Both the position numbers and the translations under genes were made by a program. A stretch of DNA of 12,881 nt from CAVOBC01 sp963693635 (GTDB lineage: Bacteria > Pseudomonadota > Gammaproteobacteria > Pseudomonadales > Azotimanducaceae). Of this stretch, positions 6,629 to 12,679 are shown piece after piece (position 1 is the stretch's first letter; each line of letters opens with the position of its first letter). The stretch covers positions 1 through 12,881 of the forward strand of contig CAVOBC010000110.1 of the NCBI GenBank assembly GCA_963693635.1, written 5' to 3'. The notes under the pieces were generated by a model that saw only the letters and a list, made by a program, of their open reading frames with translations, had not been told where the DNA came from and ran no database searches.

Positions 6629-7141
6629 TCAGTTGAGGATTTCCTCAACAGTCTTGCCACGCTTGTCCGCCATCATCTCCGGCGACTGCATCTCCTGCAG
6701 ACCCTTGAACGTTGCTCGCAGAACATTGACGGGATTGGTTGAGCCGTAGCACTTGGCCAGTACATTCTGAACGCCTGCGACTTCAAGTACCGCACGCATG
6801 GTCTTGCCCGCGATAATCCCGGTACCTTCTGACGCCGGCTGCATGTAAACCCTGGATGAGCCATGCCGGGCCGTGACCGGGTACTGCAGCGTATTGCCAT
6901 TCAACTCGACCTGAATCATGTTCCTGCGCGCGGCTTCCATCGCCTTTTGAATCGCGGCGGGCACTTCACGGGCTTTGCCTCGCCCGAAGCCAACGCGACC
7001 GTTACCATCGCCGACAACAGTCAATGCCGCAAAGCCAAAGATGCGGCCGCCTTTGACCACCTTCGACACCCGGCTGACCCCGCCCACAAGCTTCTCTTGC
7101 AGACCTTCTTCGTTGTCTTTCTTGTTGTTGTTGTATGCCAT
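6629..7141 (-). CDS. rpsE: Small ribosomal subunit protein S5 (uS5)
   Basis: S5 lies at the mRNA entry side of the 30S subunit and affects decoding accuracy. Mutations of its N-terminal loop give spectinomycin resistance in E. coli. The 170-residue protein has the double-stranded-RNA-binding-like N-terminal part LVGGVSRVSKVVKGGRIFGF (about 18-37), GDGNGRVGFGRGKAREVPAA, and the C-terminal domain blocks ARHGSSRVYMQPASEGTGII and GSTNPVNVLRATF. The ATG at 7141 has AGGAG six nt upstream. It lies 68 nt after rplR. Confidence 0.98.
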   Translation of the reverse strand: MAYNNNKKDNEEGLQEKLVGGVSRVSKVVKGGRIFGFAALTVVGDGNGRVGFGRGKAREVPAAIQKAMEAARRNMIQVELNGNTLQYPVTARHGSSRVYMQPASEGTGIIAGKTMRAVLEVAGVQNVLAKCYGSTNPVNVLRATFKGLQEMQSPEMMADKRGKTVEEILN

Positions 7142-7209
7142 TACTCTCTCCTGCAGGATTCCTGAGACCCGGGCTCGCTGTATGCGGCCCGTGGTTTACG
7201 GATGCGACA

Positions 7210-7560
7210 CTAAAATTGCAGCCCGCCTTCCCGCGCTGCGTCAGCCAGCGCTTTGACCCTGCCGTGATATTTGTAACCCGACCGATCAAACGCGACGCGT
7301 TCGATGCCGGCTGCCTTTGCCCGCTCTGCGATCAATTGCCCAACCTTAGTTGCACCCGCCACATTGCCGGTCGGCCCGGTCTTGAGCTCTTTTTCCACCG
7401 TCGACGCCGCCGCCGTCACCTTCTCGCCGTCTGCGCTCACAATCTGCGCGTAAATGTGTCGCGGCGATCTGTAGACACAGAGTCGGGGCACACCGAGATT
7501 GAGAATGTGCTTACGACCGCGCCGGGCACGTCGGAGTCTTGCCTGCTTCTTTTTCATCAT
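7210..7560 (-). CDS. rplR: Large ribosomal subunit protein L18 (uL18)
   Basis: L18 binds 5S rRNA and, with L5 and L25, anchors it in the central protuberance. The 116-residue product has a basic N-terminus KKKQARLRRARRGRKHI, then PRLCVYRSPRHIYAQIV, the ERAKAAGIERVAFDRSGYKY block and the end HGRVKALADAAREGGLQF, all typical. Two adjacent ATG codons (7560 and 7557) are possible starts. E. coli L18 starts at a place matching either, so the exact one is undecided. It follows rplF by 5 nt, which suggests translational coupling. Confidence 0.97.
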   Translation of the reverse strand: MMKKKQARLRRARRGRKHILNLGVPRLCVYRSPRHIYAQIVSADGEKVTAAASTVEKELKTGPTGNVAGATKVGQLIAERAKAAGIERVAFDRSGYKYHGRVKALADAAREGGLQF

Positions 7561-7565
7561 TTCAA

Positions 7566-8099
7566 TTACTTCTTCTTCGCTTCCTTGCGCTTAACGTGCT
7601 CGTTCTGATAGCGAACGCCCTTGCCTTTATAAGGCTCCGGGGGACGATAAGCGCGGATGTCCGCTGCAACCTGACCCACCAACTGTTTGTCAGTACCCTT
7701 CACCTGAATCTCTGTCTGACTCGGCGTTTCGATCTCAATGCCGTCAGGGACGTCGTAGACAACGGGGTGCGAGAAACCAAGCGTGAGATTCAGCTTTCGA
7801 CCCTGGACCTGCGCCCGATAGCCGACACCCTGCAACTGCAGGCCCTTGGAGAAGCCGTTGCTCACGCCAACCACCATATTGTTGACCAAAGACCGATACG
7901 TGCCGGCCAGTGCCTTGGATTTCTTGTCGCTGCGCGTGGGAGCAAAGGTCAACTGACCTTCGCTGAGCTCAACAGCAACGGCGTCGGTAATATTGAGGCT
8001 GAGGTTGCCCAATCCGCCTTTCACGGCAACTTGCCCGGGGGTGACGGAAACTTCCACCCCGCTCGGGACAACTACCGGCTCTGATGCAATGCGTGACAT
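7566..8099 (-). CDS. rplF: Large ribosomal subunit protein L6 (uL6)
   Basis: L6 binds 23S rRNA near the sarcin-ricin loop, at the factor-binding site. The 177-residue protein shows the two-domain L6 layout. It begins MSRIASEPVVVPSGVEV, has GTYRSLVNNMVVGVSNGFSK in the middle, QLQGVGYRAQVQGRKLNLTLG at the start of the second domain, and ends with the conserved ADIRAYRPPEPYKGKGVRY and a lysine-rich tail. The ATG at 8099 has AGGAG five nt upstream, which overlaps the rpsH stop codon. rpsH and rplF are thus closely linked. Confidence 0.98.
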   Translation of the reverse strand: MSRIASEPVVVPSGVEVSVTPGQVAVKGGLGNLSLNITDAVAVELSEGQLTFAPTRSDKKSKALAGTYRSLVNNMVVGVSNGFSKGLQLQGVGYRAQVQGRKLNLTLGFSHPVVYDVPDGIEIETPSQTEIQVKGTDKQLVGQVAADIRAYRPPEPYKGKGVRYQNEHVKRKEAKKK

Positions 8100-8107
8100 A
8101 AGGTCTC

Positions 8108-8500
8108 CTAGAACACCGAACAGATCAGTTCGCCACCGACACCGGCGGTGCGCGCCGCGCGGTCGGTCATGAGGCCTTTATTCGTCGACAGGATGATGAT
8201 ACCGAGGCCGCCCCGAACGTCAGGAATGTCTCCGGCACCGCGATACTGACGAAGACCAGGACGACTCAGTCGCTTGATCTCCTCGATCACCGGCTTGTCA
8301 TTGAAGTACTTCAGAACGAGCATCAGTGAGGACTTCTCTGTGTCCTCGGCACTGAAGTCCTCGATGTAGCCTTCAGCCTTCAAAACCTCTGCGATCGCGA
8401 TCTTGGTCTTTGAGGAGGGCATGGACACATCGGTGAGCCCCACTCTCTGGGCGTTCCGAATCCGCGTCAACATGTCCGCGAGTGGATCTTGCATTGTCAT
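8108..8500 (-). CDS. rpsH: Small ribosomal subunit protein S8 (uS8)
   Basis: S8 is a primary binder of the central domain of 16S rRNA. In E. coli it also represses the spc operon by binding mRNA near the rplE start. The 130-residue protein begins MTMQDPLADMLTRIRNAQ, has SMPSSKTKIAIAEVLKAEGY, RPGLRQYRGAGDIPDVRGGL and the conserved rRNA-binding end ILSTNKGLMTDRAA, then GGELICSVF. The ATG at 8500 fits the E. coli N-terminus. I could not see an S8-binding helix copy at the rplX-rplE junction. It follows rpsN by 11 nt. Confidence 0.98.
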   Translation of the reverse strand: MTMQDPLADMLTRIRNAQRVGLTDVSMPSSKTKIAIAEVLKAEGYIEDFSAEDTEKSSLMLVLKYFNDKPVIEEIKRLSRPGLRQYRGAGDIPDVRGGLGIIILSTNKGLMTDRAARTAGVGGELICSVF

Positions 8501-8511
8501 ATGATGAACCT

Positions 8512-8817
8512 TTACCAGCTAGCCTTGACCAGACCCGGCACATCGCCGCGCATGGCCGCTTCGCGAAGCTTGTTGCGACCGAGACCAAACCGACGATAGA
8601 CCGCATGCGGCCGCCCGGTCAGACGACAGCGACGCTGCTTGCGCACAGGGCTCGCGTCTCGCGGGAGCTTCTGCAGTTTGATCTGGGCTTCCCAGCGATC
8701 CTCATCCGACGCGTTAAGGTCGCGAATGGTCGCTTTCAGCGCTGCACGCTTTACGGCGAATTTCTTCACCAGACGCGCTCGCTTGTTCTCCCTGTTGATC
8801 ATCGAACTCTTGGCCAT
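8512..8817 (-). CDS. rpsN: Small ribosomal subunit protein S14 (uS14), zinc-free form
   Basis: S14 is a late-assembly protein in the head of the 30S subunit. The 101-residue product begins MAKSSMINRENKRARLVKKF and ends with RCRLTGRPHAVYRRFGLGRN, LREAAMRGDVPGLVKASW. It is the long form without the CxxC zinc ribbon; the conserved end has a single cysteine. The ATG at 8817 is chosen because it gives the family N-terminus and a GGAG/AGAGGA site stands just upstream. The open frame to 8862 adds 15 residues with no family match. A 178-nt spacer separates it from rplE, which is unusual. Confidence 0.98.
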   Translation of the reverse strand: MAKSSMINRENKRARLVKKFAVKRAALKATIRDLNASDEDRWEAQIKLQKLPRDASPVRKQRRCRLTGRPHAVYRRFGLGRNKLREAAMRGDVPGLVKASW

Positions 8818-8995
8818 GTGTCCTCTCCAAACCTTCTGTCTGCGGAGCGCCGCGCTTGTCACGTCAGCATTCCGTCATTTGCGAGCCTGTCTCTTTTGTC
8901 CCTTGACTCCGTCCCTTTGGCAACGTCCCTTTCGTAACGACAGAGCAGCGCCTCTTTGTTAGTCGCCTCCCGGTGACGTCGCCGGGCAATCGTTG
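8818..8995 (-). other. Long rplE-rpsN spacer with hairpin and GTCCCTT repeats
   Basis: This is the longest spacer in the cluster (178 nt; E. coli has only a few nucleotides here). GTCCCTT occurs at 8899-8905, 8911-8917 and 8925-8931. In the mRNA sense these are three AAGGGAC copies with 12- and 14-nt periods. A stem CCCGG/CCGGG at 8969-8973 and 8982-8986 with an 8-nt loop lies soon after the rplE stop. I see no recognisable small gene here. The rpsN ribosome binding site is at the downstream end. Confidence 0.65.
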
Positions 8996-9541
8996 TTAGC
9001 TGGCTTCCCTGAATGGAAAGTTGAATGCTTTCAGCAACGCTCTGCCCTCATCGTCTGTTTTCGCCGTCGTCACGATGGCGATGTCGAGCCCTCGAATCTT
9101 GTCGATCTTGTCGTATTCGATCTCCGGAAAAACAATCTGCTCGGTGATGCCCATTGCAAAATTTCCGCGCCCGTCAAATGATCGCGGCGAAATTCCTCGG
9201 AAATCACGTTCCCTCGGGATTGCGATGTTGATCAAACGATCCAAAAACTCATACATGCGCGCACGACGCAGAGTCACCTTGCAACCGATCGGAAAGCCCT
9301 CGCGAACCTTAAAGCCTGCGATCGATTTGCGGGCATTGTTGGTCACCACTTTCTGGCCGGCAATCGCTTCCATGTCACCAACCGCAGCGTCGAGTTGTTT
9401 GCGGTCACCGATGGCTTCACCAACGCCCATGTTCAGTGTGATCTTGGTGATCCGCGGAATCTCCATAGCATTCTCAATGCTAAGTTCTTCCTTCAGCCTG
9501 GGCCTGATCTCGGTATCGTATTGTGTCTTGAGGTCGGTCAT
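8996..9541 (-). CDS. rplE: Large ribosomal subunit protein L5 (uL5)
   Basis: L5 binds 5S rRNA in the central protuberance and contacts P-site tRNA. The 181-residue product has MEIPRITKITLNMGVGEA (about 26-43), ARKSIAGFKVREGFPIGCKV, RRARMYEFLDRLINIAIPR, RDFRGISPRSFDGRGNFAMG and GLDIAIVTTAKTDDEGRALL, all hallmark L5 blocks in the right order. The ATG at 9541 has only a weak upstream site (GAGAC). It follows rplX by 20 nt. E. coli L5 is 179 residues, so the length is normal. Confidence 0.98.
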   Translation of the reverse strand: MTDLKTQYDTEIRPRLKEELSIENAMEIPRITKITLNMGVGEAIGDRKQLDAAVGDMEAIAGQKVVTNNARKSIAGFKVREGFPIGCKVTLRRARMYEFLDRLINIAIPRERDFRGISPRSFDGRGNFAMGITEQIVFPEIEYDKIDKIRGLDIAIVTTAKTDDEGRALLKAFNFPFREAS

Positions 9542-9561
9542 TTCTGTCTCAGTCTCAAACG

Positions 9562-9879
9562 CTAGGCGTCGATTTCGTCGCCGGTTGACTTATATATGCG
9601 GACACGTGCGCCGTCATCCAGCACCTTGAAACCGACGCGATCTGCCCGGTCGGTCTTGCGATTCACGATCGCAACATTGGAAATGTGAATTGGCGCTTCT
9701 TTCTCAATGATACCGCCGGGGCGGTTCAGATTGGGATTCGGTTTTGTATGACGTTTAACCATGTTGACGCCCGATACGTATAAGCGCTCGTCAGTCAACA
9801 CACGCAAAATGCGGCCTCGCTTACCCTTGTCGCGTCCGGCGGTGACGACAATCTCGTCTTCTGTCTTGAGCTTTCTCAT
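9562..9879 (-). CDS. rplX: Large ribosomal subunit protein L24 (uL24)
   Basis: L24 starts assembly of the large subunit and lies by the tunnel exit. The 105-residue protein carries a KOW-type RNA-binding motif in VVTAGRDKGKRGRILRVL (about 11-28). VSGVNMVKRHTKPNP, GGIIEKEAPIHISNVAIV and GFKVLDDGARVRIYKSTG follow. The ATG at 9879 is preceded by purine-rich sequence (GAAAGAAG) rather than a strong Shine-Dalgarno. It stands behind a 92-nt spacer with an unusual triple repeat. Confidence 0.97.
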   Translation of the reverse strand: MRKLKTEDEIVVTAGRDKGKRGRILRVLTDERLYVSGVNMVKRHTKPNPNLNRPGGIIEKEAPIHISNVAIVNRKTDRADRVGFKVLDDGARVRIYKSTGDEIDA

Positions 9880-9909
9880 ACGTCTTCTTTCACTTTCTAC
9901 TCTGCCGTT

Positions 9910-9958
9910 AAACCCTGTTGCTACTCAGACCCTATGCTACTTAAACCCTTGCTACTTA
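9910..9958. repeat. Three tandem imperfect 16-17-bp repeats in the rplN-rplX spacer
   Basis: Copies at 9910-9926, 9927-9942 and 9943-9958 share the form A(A/G)ACCCT followed by 1-3 variable bases, then TGCTACT. In mRNA sense each unit reads AGTAGCA, then AGGGT. The array fills half of the 92-nt spacer upstream of rplX. No open frame continues through it, and no stem of note forms from it. Confidence 0.7.
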
Positions 9959-9971
9959 AGCCACCCGAGGC

Positions 9972-10340
9972 TCAGAGGACTTCCGGCGCGAGGGACACAA
10001 TGCGCATGAAGTTGTCGTTTCTGAGTTCCCGCGTCACCGGTCCAAAAATTCGAGTACCTATGGGCTGCTTCTGCGCATTCAATAGCACCGCTGCATTCGC
10101 GTCGAAGCGAATCACGGAACCATCTGGTCTCCGTACGCCCTTGCGCGTTCTGACTACGACCGCATCAAGAACCTGACCCTTGCGCACCCGACCACGTGGA
10201 ATCGCCTCCTTGACGGTCACCTTGATGATGTCGCCAATACCGGCGTAGCGACGCTTTGATCCACCGAGCACCTTGATGCACATCACCCTACGGGCGCCGC
10301 TGTTGTCAGCAATATCCAGATATGTCTCTGACTGAATCAT
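9972..10340 (-). CDS. rplN: Large ribosomal subunit protein L14 (uL14)
   Basis: L14 lies on the subunit interface, forms a bridge to 16S rRNA and is the contact for the silencing factor RsfS. The 122-residue protein begins MIQSETYLDIADNSGARRVM and has IKVTVKEAIPRGRVRKGQV, VVVRTRKGVRRPDGSVIRFD, NAAVLLNAQKQPIGTRIFGP and ends MRIVSLAPEVL, near-identical to family members at full length. In E. coli it opens the spc operon behind its own promoter. Here the gap to rpsQ is only 35 nt and no clear promoter is seen, so readthrough from the S10 operon is likely. Confidence 0.98.
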   Translation of the reverse strand: MIQSETYLDIADNSGARRVMCIKVLGGSKRRYAGIGDIIKVTVKEAIPRGRVRKGQVLDAVVVRTRKGVRRPDGSVIRFDANAAVLLNAQKQPIGTRIFGPVTRELRNDNFMRIVSLAPEVL

Positions 10341-10375
10341 GTCTCTATTCTTCCAGTACGGCGCTAATCAGCGAT

Positions 10376-10639
10376 TTAAGTGACGGCTTTGCGGTCGATG
10401 GACGCCAATTTCCAGGACTTCGTCCGGGAAATTGGCCGGGTCTCCACGATGGTGACCTGATCACCGGTCTGACACTGATTGTCGGCATCATGGGCATGAA
10501 TCTTTTTTGAACGCTTGATGTACTTGCCGTACAGCGGATGCTTGACGCGACGCTCGACGAGAACCGTAATGGTCTTGTCCATACGATCACTTACGACCGT
10601 GCCGCTGACGCTTCGAGCTGACTTGCTAGCCTCACTCAT
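10376..10639 (-). CDS. rpsQ: Small ribosomal subunit protein S17 (uS17)
   Basis: S17 is a primary 16S rRNA binder with an OB fold in the lower body of the 30S subunit. The 87-residue product has SGTVVSDRMDKTITVLVERR (about 13-32), VKHPLYGKYIKRSKKIHAHD and RPISRTKSWKLASIDRKAV, matching the E. coli protein. The ATG at 10639 overlaps the rpmC stop codon by 8 nt (ATGAGTGA), so translation is probably coupled. Its 3' end carries a strong 31-nt inverted repeat. It is the last gene of the classical S10 operon. Confidence 0.98.
   Translation of the reverse strand: MSEASKSARSVSGTVVSDRMDKTITVLVERRVKHPLYGKYIKRSKKIHAHDADNQCQTGDQVTIVETRPISRTKSWKLASIDRKAVT
10405..10435 (-). promoter_or_regulatory. Strong hairpin inside the 3' end of rpsQ
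   Basis: CCAATTTCC (10405-10413) and GGAAATTGG (10427-10435) are perfect complements. Between them, one mismatch leads into an inner 4-bp stem GGAC/GTCC (10415-10418 with 10422-10425) closed by a 3-nt loop. In the mRNA this makes a 9+4-bp stem with a GAA loop, ending about 29 nt before the rpsQ stop codon. It is not followed by a U-tract. The function is unknown; the position at the S10/spc boundary suggests a role in attenuation or mRNA processing. Confidence 0.55.
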
Positions 10640-10835
10640 CGTTAGCTTCTCGTTTCTTTTGGTTGATGACCGTCTTCACTCGCGCAATGTCTTTTTTTAC
10701 TTCCGCCAACAGATGCACTTGTGCCAACTGGCCGGTTGACCGCTGCATGCGGAAGTTGAATCGGTCCTTCGACAGTTCCAGAAGCTGCGCTTCCAGTTCG
10801 TCGAGTGACTTGCCTCTTAATTCGCTAGCGTTCAT
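10632..10835 (-). CDS. rpmC: Large ribosomal subunit protein L29 (uL29)
   Basis: L29 lies by the tunnel exit of the large subunit, near the docking site of trigger factor and SRP. The 67-residue all-helical product starts MNASELRGKSLDELEAQLLE and has the conserved KDRFNFRMQRSTGQL (about 23-37) and VKKDIARVKTVIN. The size is normal. It lies 10 nt after rplP and overlaps rpsQ by 8 nt, in the standard order. Confidence 0.97.
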   Translation of the reverse strand: MNASELRGKSLDELEAQLLELSKDRFNFRMQRSTGQLAQVHLLAEVKKDIARVKTVINQKKREANDE

Positions 10836-10845
10836 AACGGCGGCT

Positions 10846-11259
10846 CTACATCAACGTTCGTTTGACGAAGGATGTCGCGAAGGGCAACTTCGCCGCAGCG
10901 AGACGAAACGCGTCGCGCGCGGTCTCTTCCGGCACACCTTCCATTTCATACAGCATCTTTCCTGGCTTGACCTGTGCAACCCAGTATTCGACGTTGCCCT
11001 TGCCCTTGCCCTGACGAACCTCAAGCGGCTTTTTCGTGATTGGCTTGTCCGGAAAAACACGAATCCAGATCTGTCCACCGCGACGGACACGGCGGGTCAT
11101 TGCACGACGAGCAGCTTCAATCTGCCGCGCTGTCAAACGACCCCGCGTCGTCGCCTTAAGGCCGTATTCGCCAAAGCTCACGGTATTCCCGCGAGTCGCG
11201 AGACCACGGTTGCGGCCTTTCATCTGCTTTCGATACTTTGTTCGTTTCGGTTGTAGCAT
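10846..11259 (-). CDS. rplP: Large ribosomal subunit protein L16 (uL16)
   Basis: L16 organises the A-site region of the large subunit. The 137-residue protein begins MLQPKRTKYRKQMKGRNRGL and has FGEYGLKATTRGRLTARQIE, RRVRRGGQIWIRVFPDKPIT, VRQGKGKGNVEYWVAQVKPG and LAAAKLPFATSFVKRTLM. Arg82 matches E. coli Arg81, which is hydroxylated by the oxygenase RoxA (YcfD) in that species; whether that happens here cannot be seen. The ATG at 11259 has a GAGAG stretch upstream. It follows rpsC by 52 nt. Confidence 0.98.
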   Translation of the reverse strand: MLQPKRTKYRKQMKGRNRGLATRGNTVSFGEYGLKATTRGRLTARQIEAARRAMTRRVRRGGQIWIRVFPDKPITKKPLEVRQGKGKGNVEYWVAQVKPGKMLYEMEGVPEETARDAFRLAAAKLPFATSFVKRTLM

Positions 11260-11311
11260 TGCTCTCTCTCAATCCCCTCGCCTGTTGCGTCCGGCCCCTG
11301 GTGCCGGGTCG

Positions 11312-11974
11312 TTACGCTGGTACGGGTTGATTGCCCTCCTCGCGTTGACCAAGGATCTCGCCCTTGAAGATCCACACTTTCACACCGAGGATGCCGTAGG
11401 TTGTCAACGCTTCCGCCGTGGCATAGTCGATGTCCGCCCGCAGCGTATGCAGCGGCACCCGTCCGTCATGGTAGACCTCAGAGCGTGCGATCTCCGCGCC
11501 ACCCAGGCGACCTGCGACCCGCACCTTGATTCCCTCGGCGCCGAGACGCATCGCATTCTGCATCACGCGCTTCATGGCGCGACGAAACTGAACTCGACGC
11601 TCAAGTTGCTGTGCAACGTTCTGAGCAACCAGAAAAGCATCCAGCTCCGGCTTACGAATCTCTTCAATGTTGATGTGCACCGGGATGCCCATCAGCTTGG
11701 CGACCCCACGACGTAGCCGCTCAACATCTTCGCCTTTTTTGCCAATCACGATGCCGGGGCGCGCTGTGTAAATCGCGATTCGTGCAGTTTGAGCCGGACG
11801 TTCGATCTCGATGCGACTGACCGAGGCCTGCGACAGACGCTTGTGGATGTACTCGCGCACCATCATGTCGGTGTAGAGCATGTCCGCATAGGCTTCGCCG
11901 GACGCATACCAAACCGAGGTATGGTTCTTGACGATGCCGAGGCGCATGCCTGTCGGATGTACTTTCTGTCCCAT
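11312..11974 (-). CDS. rpsC: Small ribosomal subunit protein S3 (uS3)
   Basis: S3 lies at the mRNA entry channel of the 30S subunit and takes part in its helicase activity. The 220-residue protein starts MGQKVHPTGMRLGIVKNHTS. It has a KH RNA-binding domain with the loop GKKG at 78-81 (ARPGIVIGKKGEDVERLR), then the C-terminal domain with LERRVQFRRAMKRVMQNAM (about 124-142), GAEGIKVRVAGRLGGAEIAR, and GILGVKVWIFKGEIL. The family's conserved basic residues at the channel (Arg131, Arg132 region) are present. The C-terminal tail is a little shorter than in E. coli (233 residues). It lies 62 nt after rplV. Confidence 0.98.
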   Translation of the reverse strand: MGQKVHPTGMRLGIVKNHTSVWYASGEAYADMLYTDMMVREYIHKRLSQASVSRIEIERPAQTARIAIYTARPGIVIGKKGEDVERLRRGVAKLMGIPVHINIEEIRKPELDAFLVAQNVAQQLERRVQFRRAMKRVMQNAMRLGAEGIKVRVAGRLGGAEIARSEVYHDGRVPLHTLRADIDYATAEALTTYGILGVKVWIFKGEILGQREEGNQPVPA

Positions 11975-12036
11975 GTGCTATCTCGTCGAATTCGTTTTAA
12001 TGAGGCGCGCTTGCCGCCGTATCAGTATTCGGATCG

Positions 12037-12369
12037 TTATTCGTCCGCAACTGCCAGGGTTACGTGACACGTGCGTTTCAGGTTTCGGTCGCCACGCCCT
12101 TTCGCTCGCGGGCTCATCCGTTTCATCGTCAGCCCTTCATCGACGTAGATCGTTGAAATGGACAACTCGTCGACGTCAGCGCCTTCGTTGTGCTCCGCGT
12201 TCGCAATGGCCGATTCCAACAGTTTGCGCACAAGCACGGCTGCCTTCTTGGTACTGAAGTTCAATACATCGAGCGCCACGCCCACTGGCTTGCCGCGAAC
12301 CTGATCTGCAACCAGGCGTACCTTCTGCGCGGATATCTTTGCGCCCTTGAGTTTTGCACCAACTTCCAT
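12037..12369 (-). CDS. rplV: Large ribosomal subunit protein L22 (uL22)
   Basis: L22 lines the nascent-peptide tunnel. The 110-residue protein has SAQKVRLVADQVRGKPV (about 13-29), KKAAVLVRKLLESAIANAEH (41-60) and the tunnel hairpin EGLTMKRMSPRAKGRGDR (78-95). Met82-Lys83-Arg84 sit at the hairpin tip, where a deletion gives erythromycin resistance in E. coli. These residues are intact. The ATG at 12369 has GAGG 8 nt upstream, and the gene lies 14 nt after rpsS. Confidence 0.98.
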   Translation of the reverse strand: MEVGAKLKGAKISAQKVRLVADQVRGKPVGVALDVLNFSTKKAAVLVRKLLESAIANAEHNEGADVDELSISTIYVDEGLTMKRMSPRAKGRGDRNLKRTCHVTLAVADE

Positions 12370-12383
12370 CGCGTCAGCCTCGC

Positions 12384-12659
12384 TTAACGTCGCGCTTTTC
12401 GGTCCGCGGCATGGCCTCGGAACGTTCGGGTGATAGCAAACTCGCCAAGTTTGTGACCGACCATGTCTTCATTGACGAAGACCGGTACATGCTGTCTGCC
12501 GTTGTGGATTGCAATCGTCAAACCGACGAAGTCCGGCGTTATCAGCGAGCGACGCGACCAGGTCTTGATAGGTCGTCGATCGCTGCTGTCCGCGGCCTGC
12601 TCCACCTTCTTCATCAGATGCAGGTCTACAAACGGGCCTTTCTTCAAGCTGCGTGGCAC
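12384..12659 (-). CDS. rpsS: Small ribosomal subunit protein S19 (uS19), GTG start
   Basis: S19 sits in the head of the 30S subunit and forms a dimer-like contact with S13. The 91-residue product begins PRSLKKGPFVDLHLMKKVEQ after the start residue and has WSRRSLITPDFVGLTIAIHN, GRQHVPVFVNEDMVGHKLGE and FRGHAADRKARR. No ATG is placed at the family start. A GTG at 12657-12659 gives exactly the right N-terminus and has AGGGAG just upstream, so I take it as the start. The frame is open to 12767, but that part overlaps rplB and has no family likeness. Confidence 0.97.
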   Translation of the reverse strand: MPRSLKKGPFVDLHLMKKVEQAADSSDRRPIKTWSRRSLITPDFVGLTIAIHNGRQHVPVFVNEDMVGHKLGEFAITRTFRGHAADRKARR

Positions 12660-12679
12660 TGTGCTCTCCCTTAAATCGT

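Noticed and set aside
9500..9600. S8-binding mRNA helix near the rplE start, as in E. coli
   Set aside because: I looked for a stem resembling the 16S rRNA S8 site around the rplX-rplE junction and could not see one by eye. A covariance search would be needed to exclude it.
10341..10375. spc promoter between rpsQ and rplN
   Set aside because: The spacer is only 35 nt and no -35/-10 pair with proper spacing is evident. A promoter inside rpsQ cannot be excluded.
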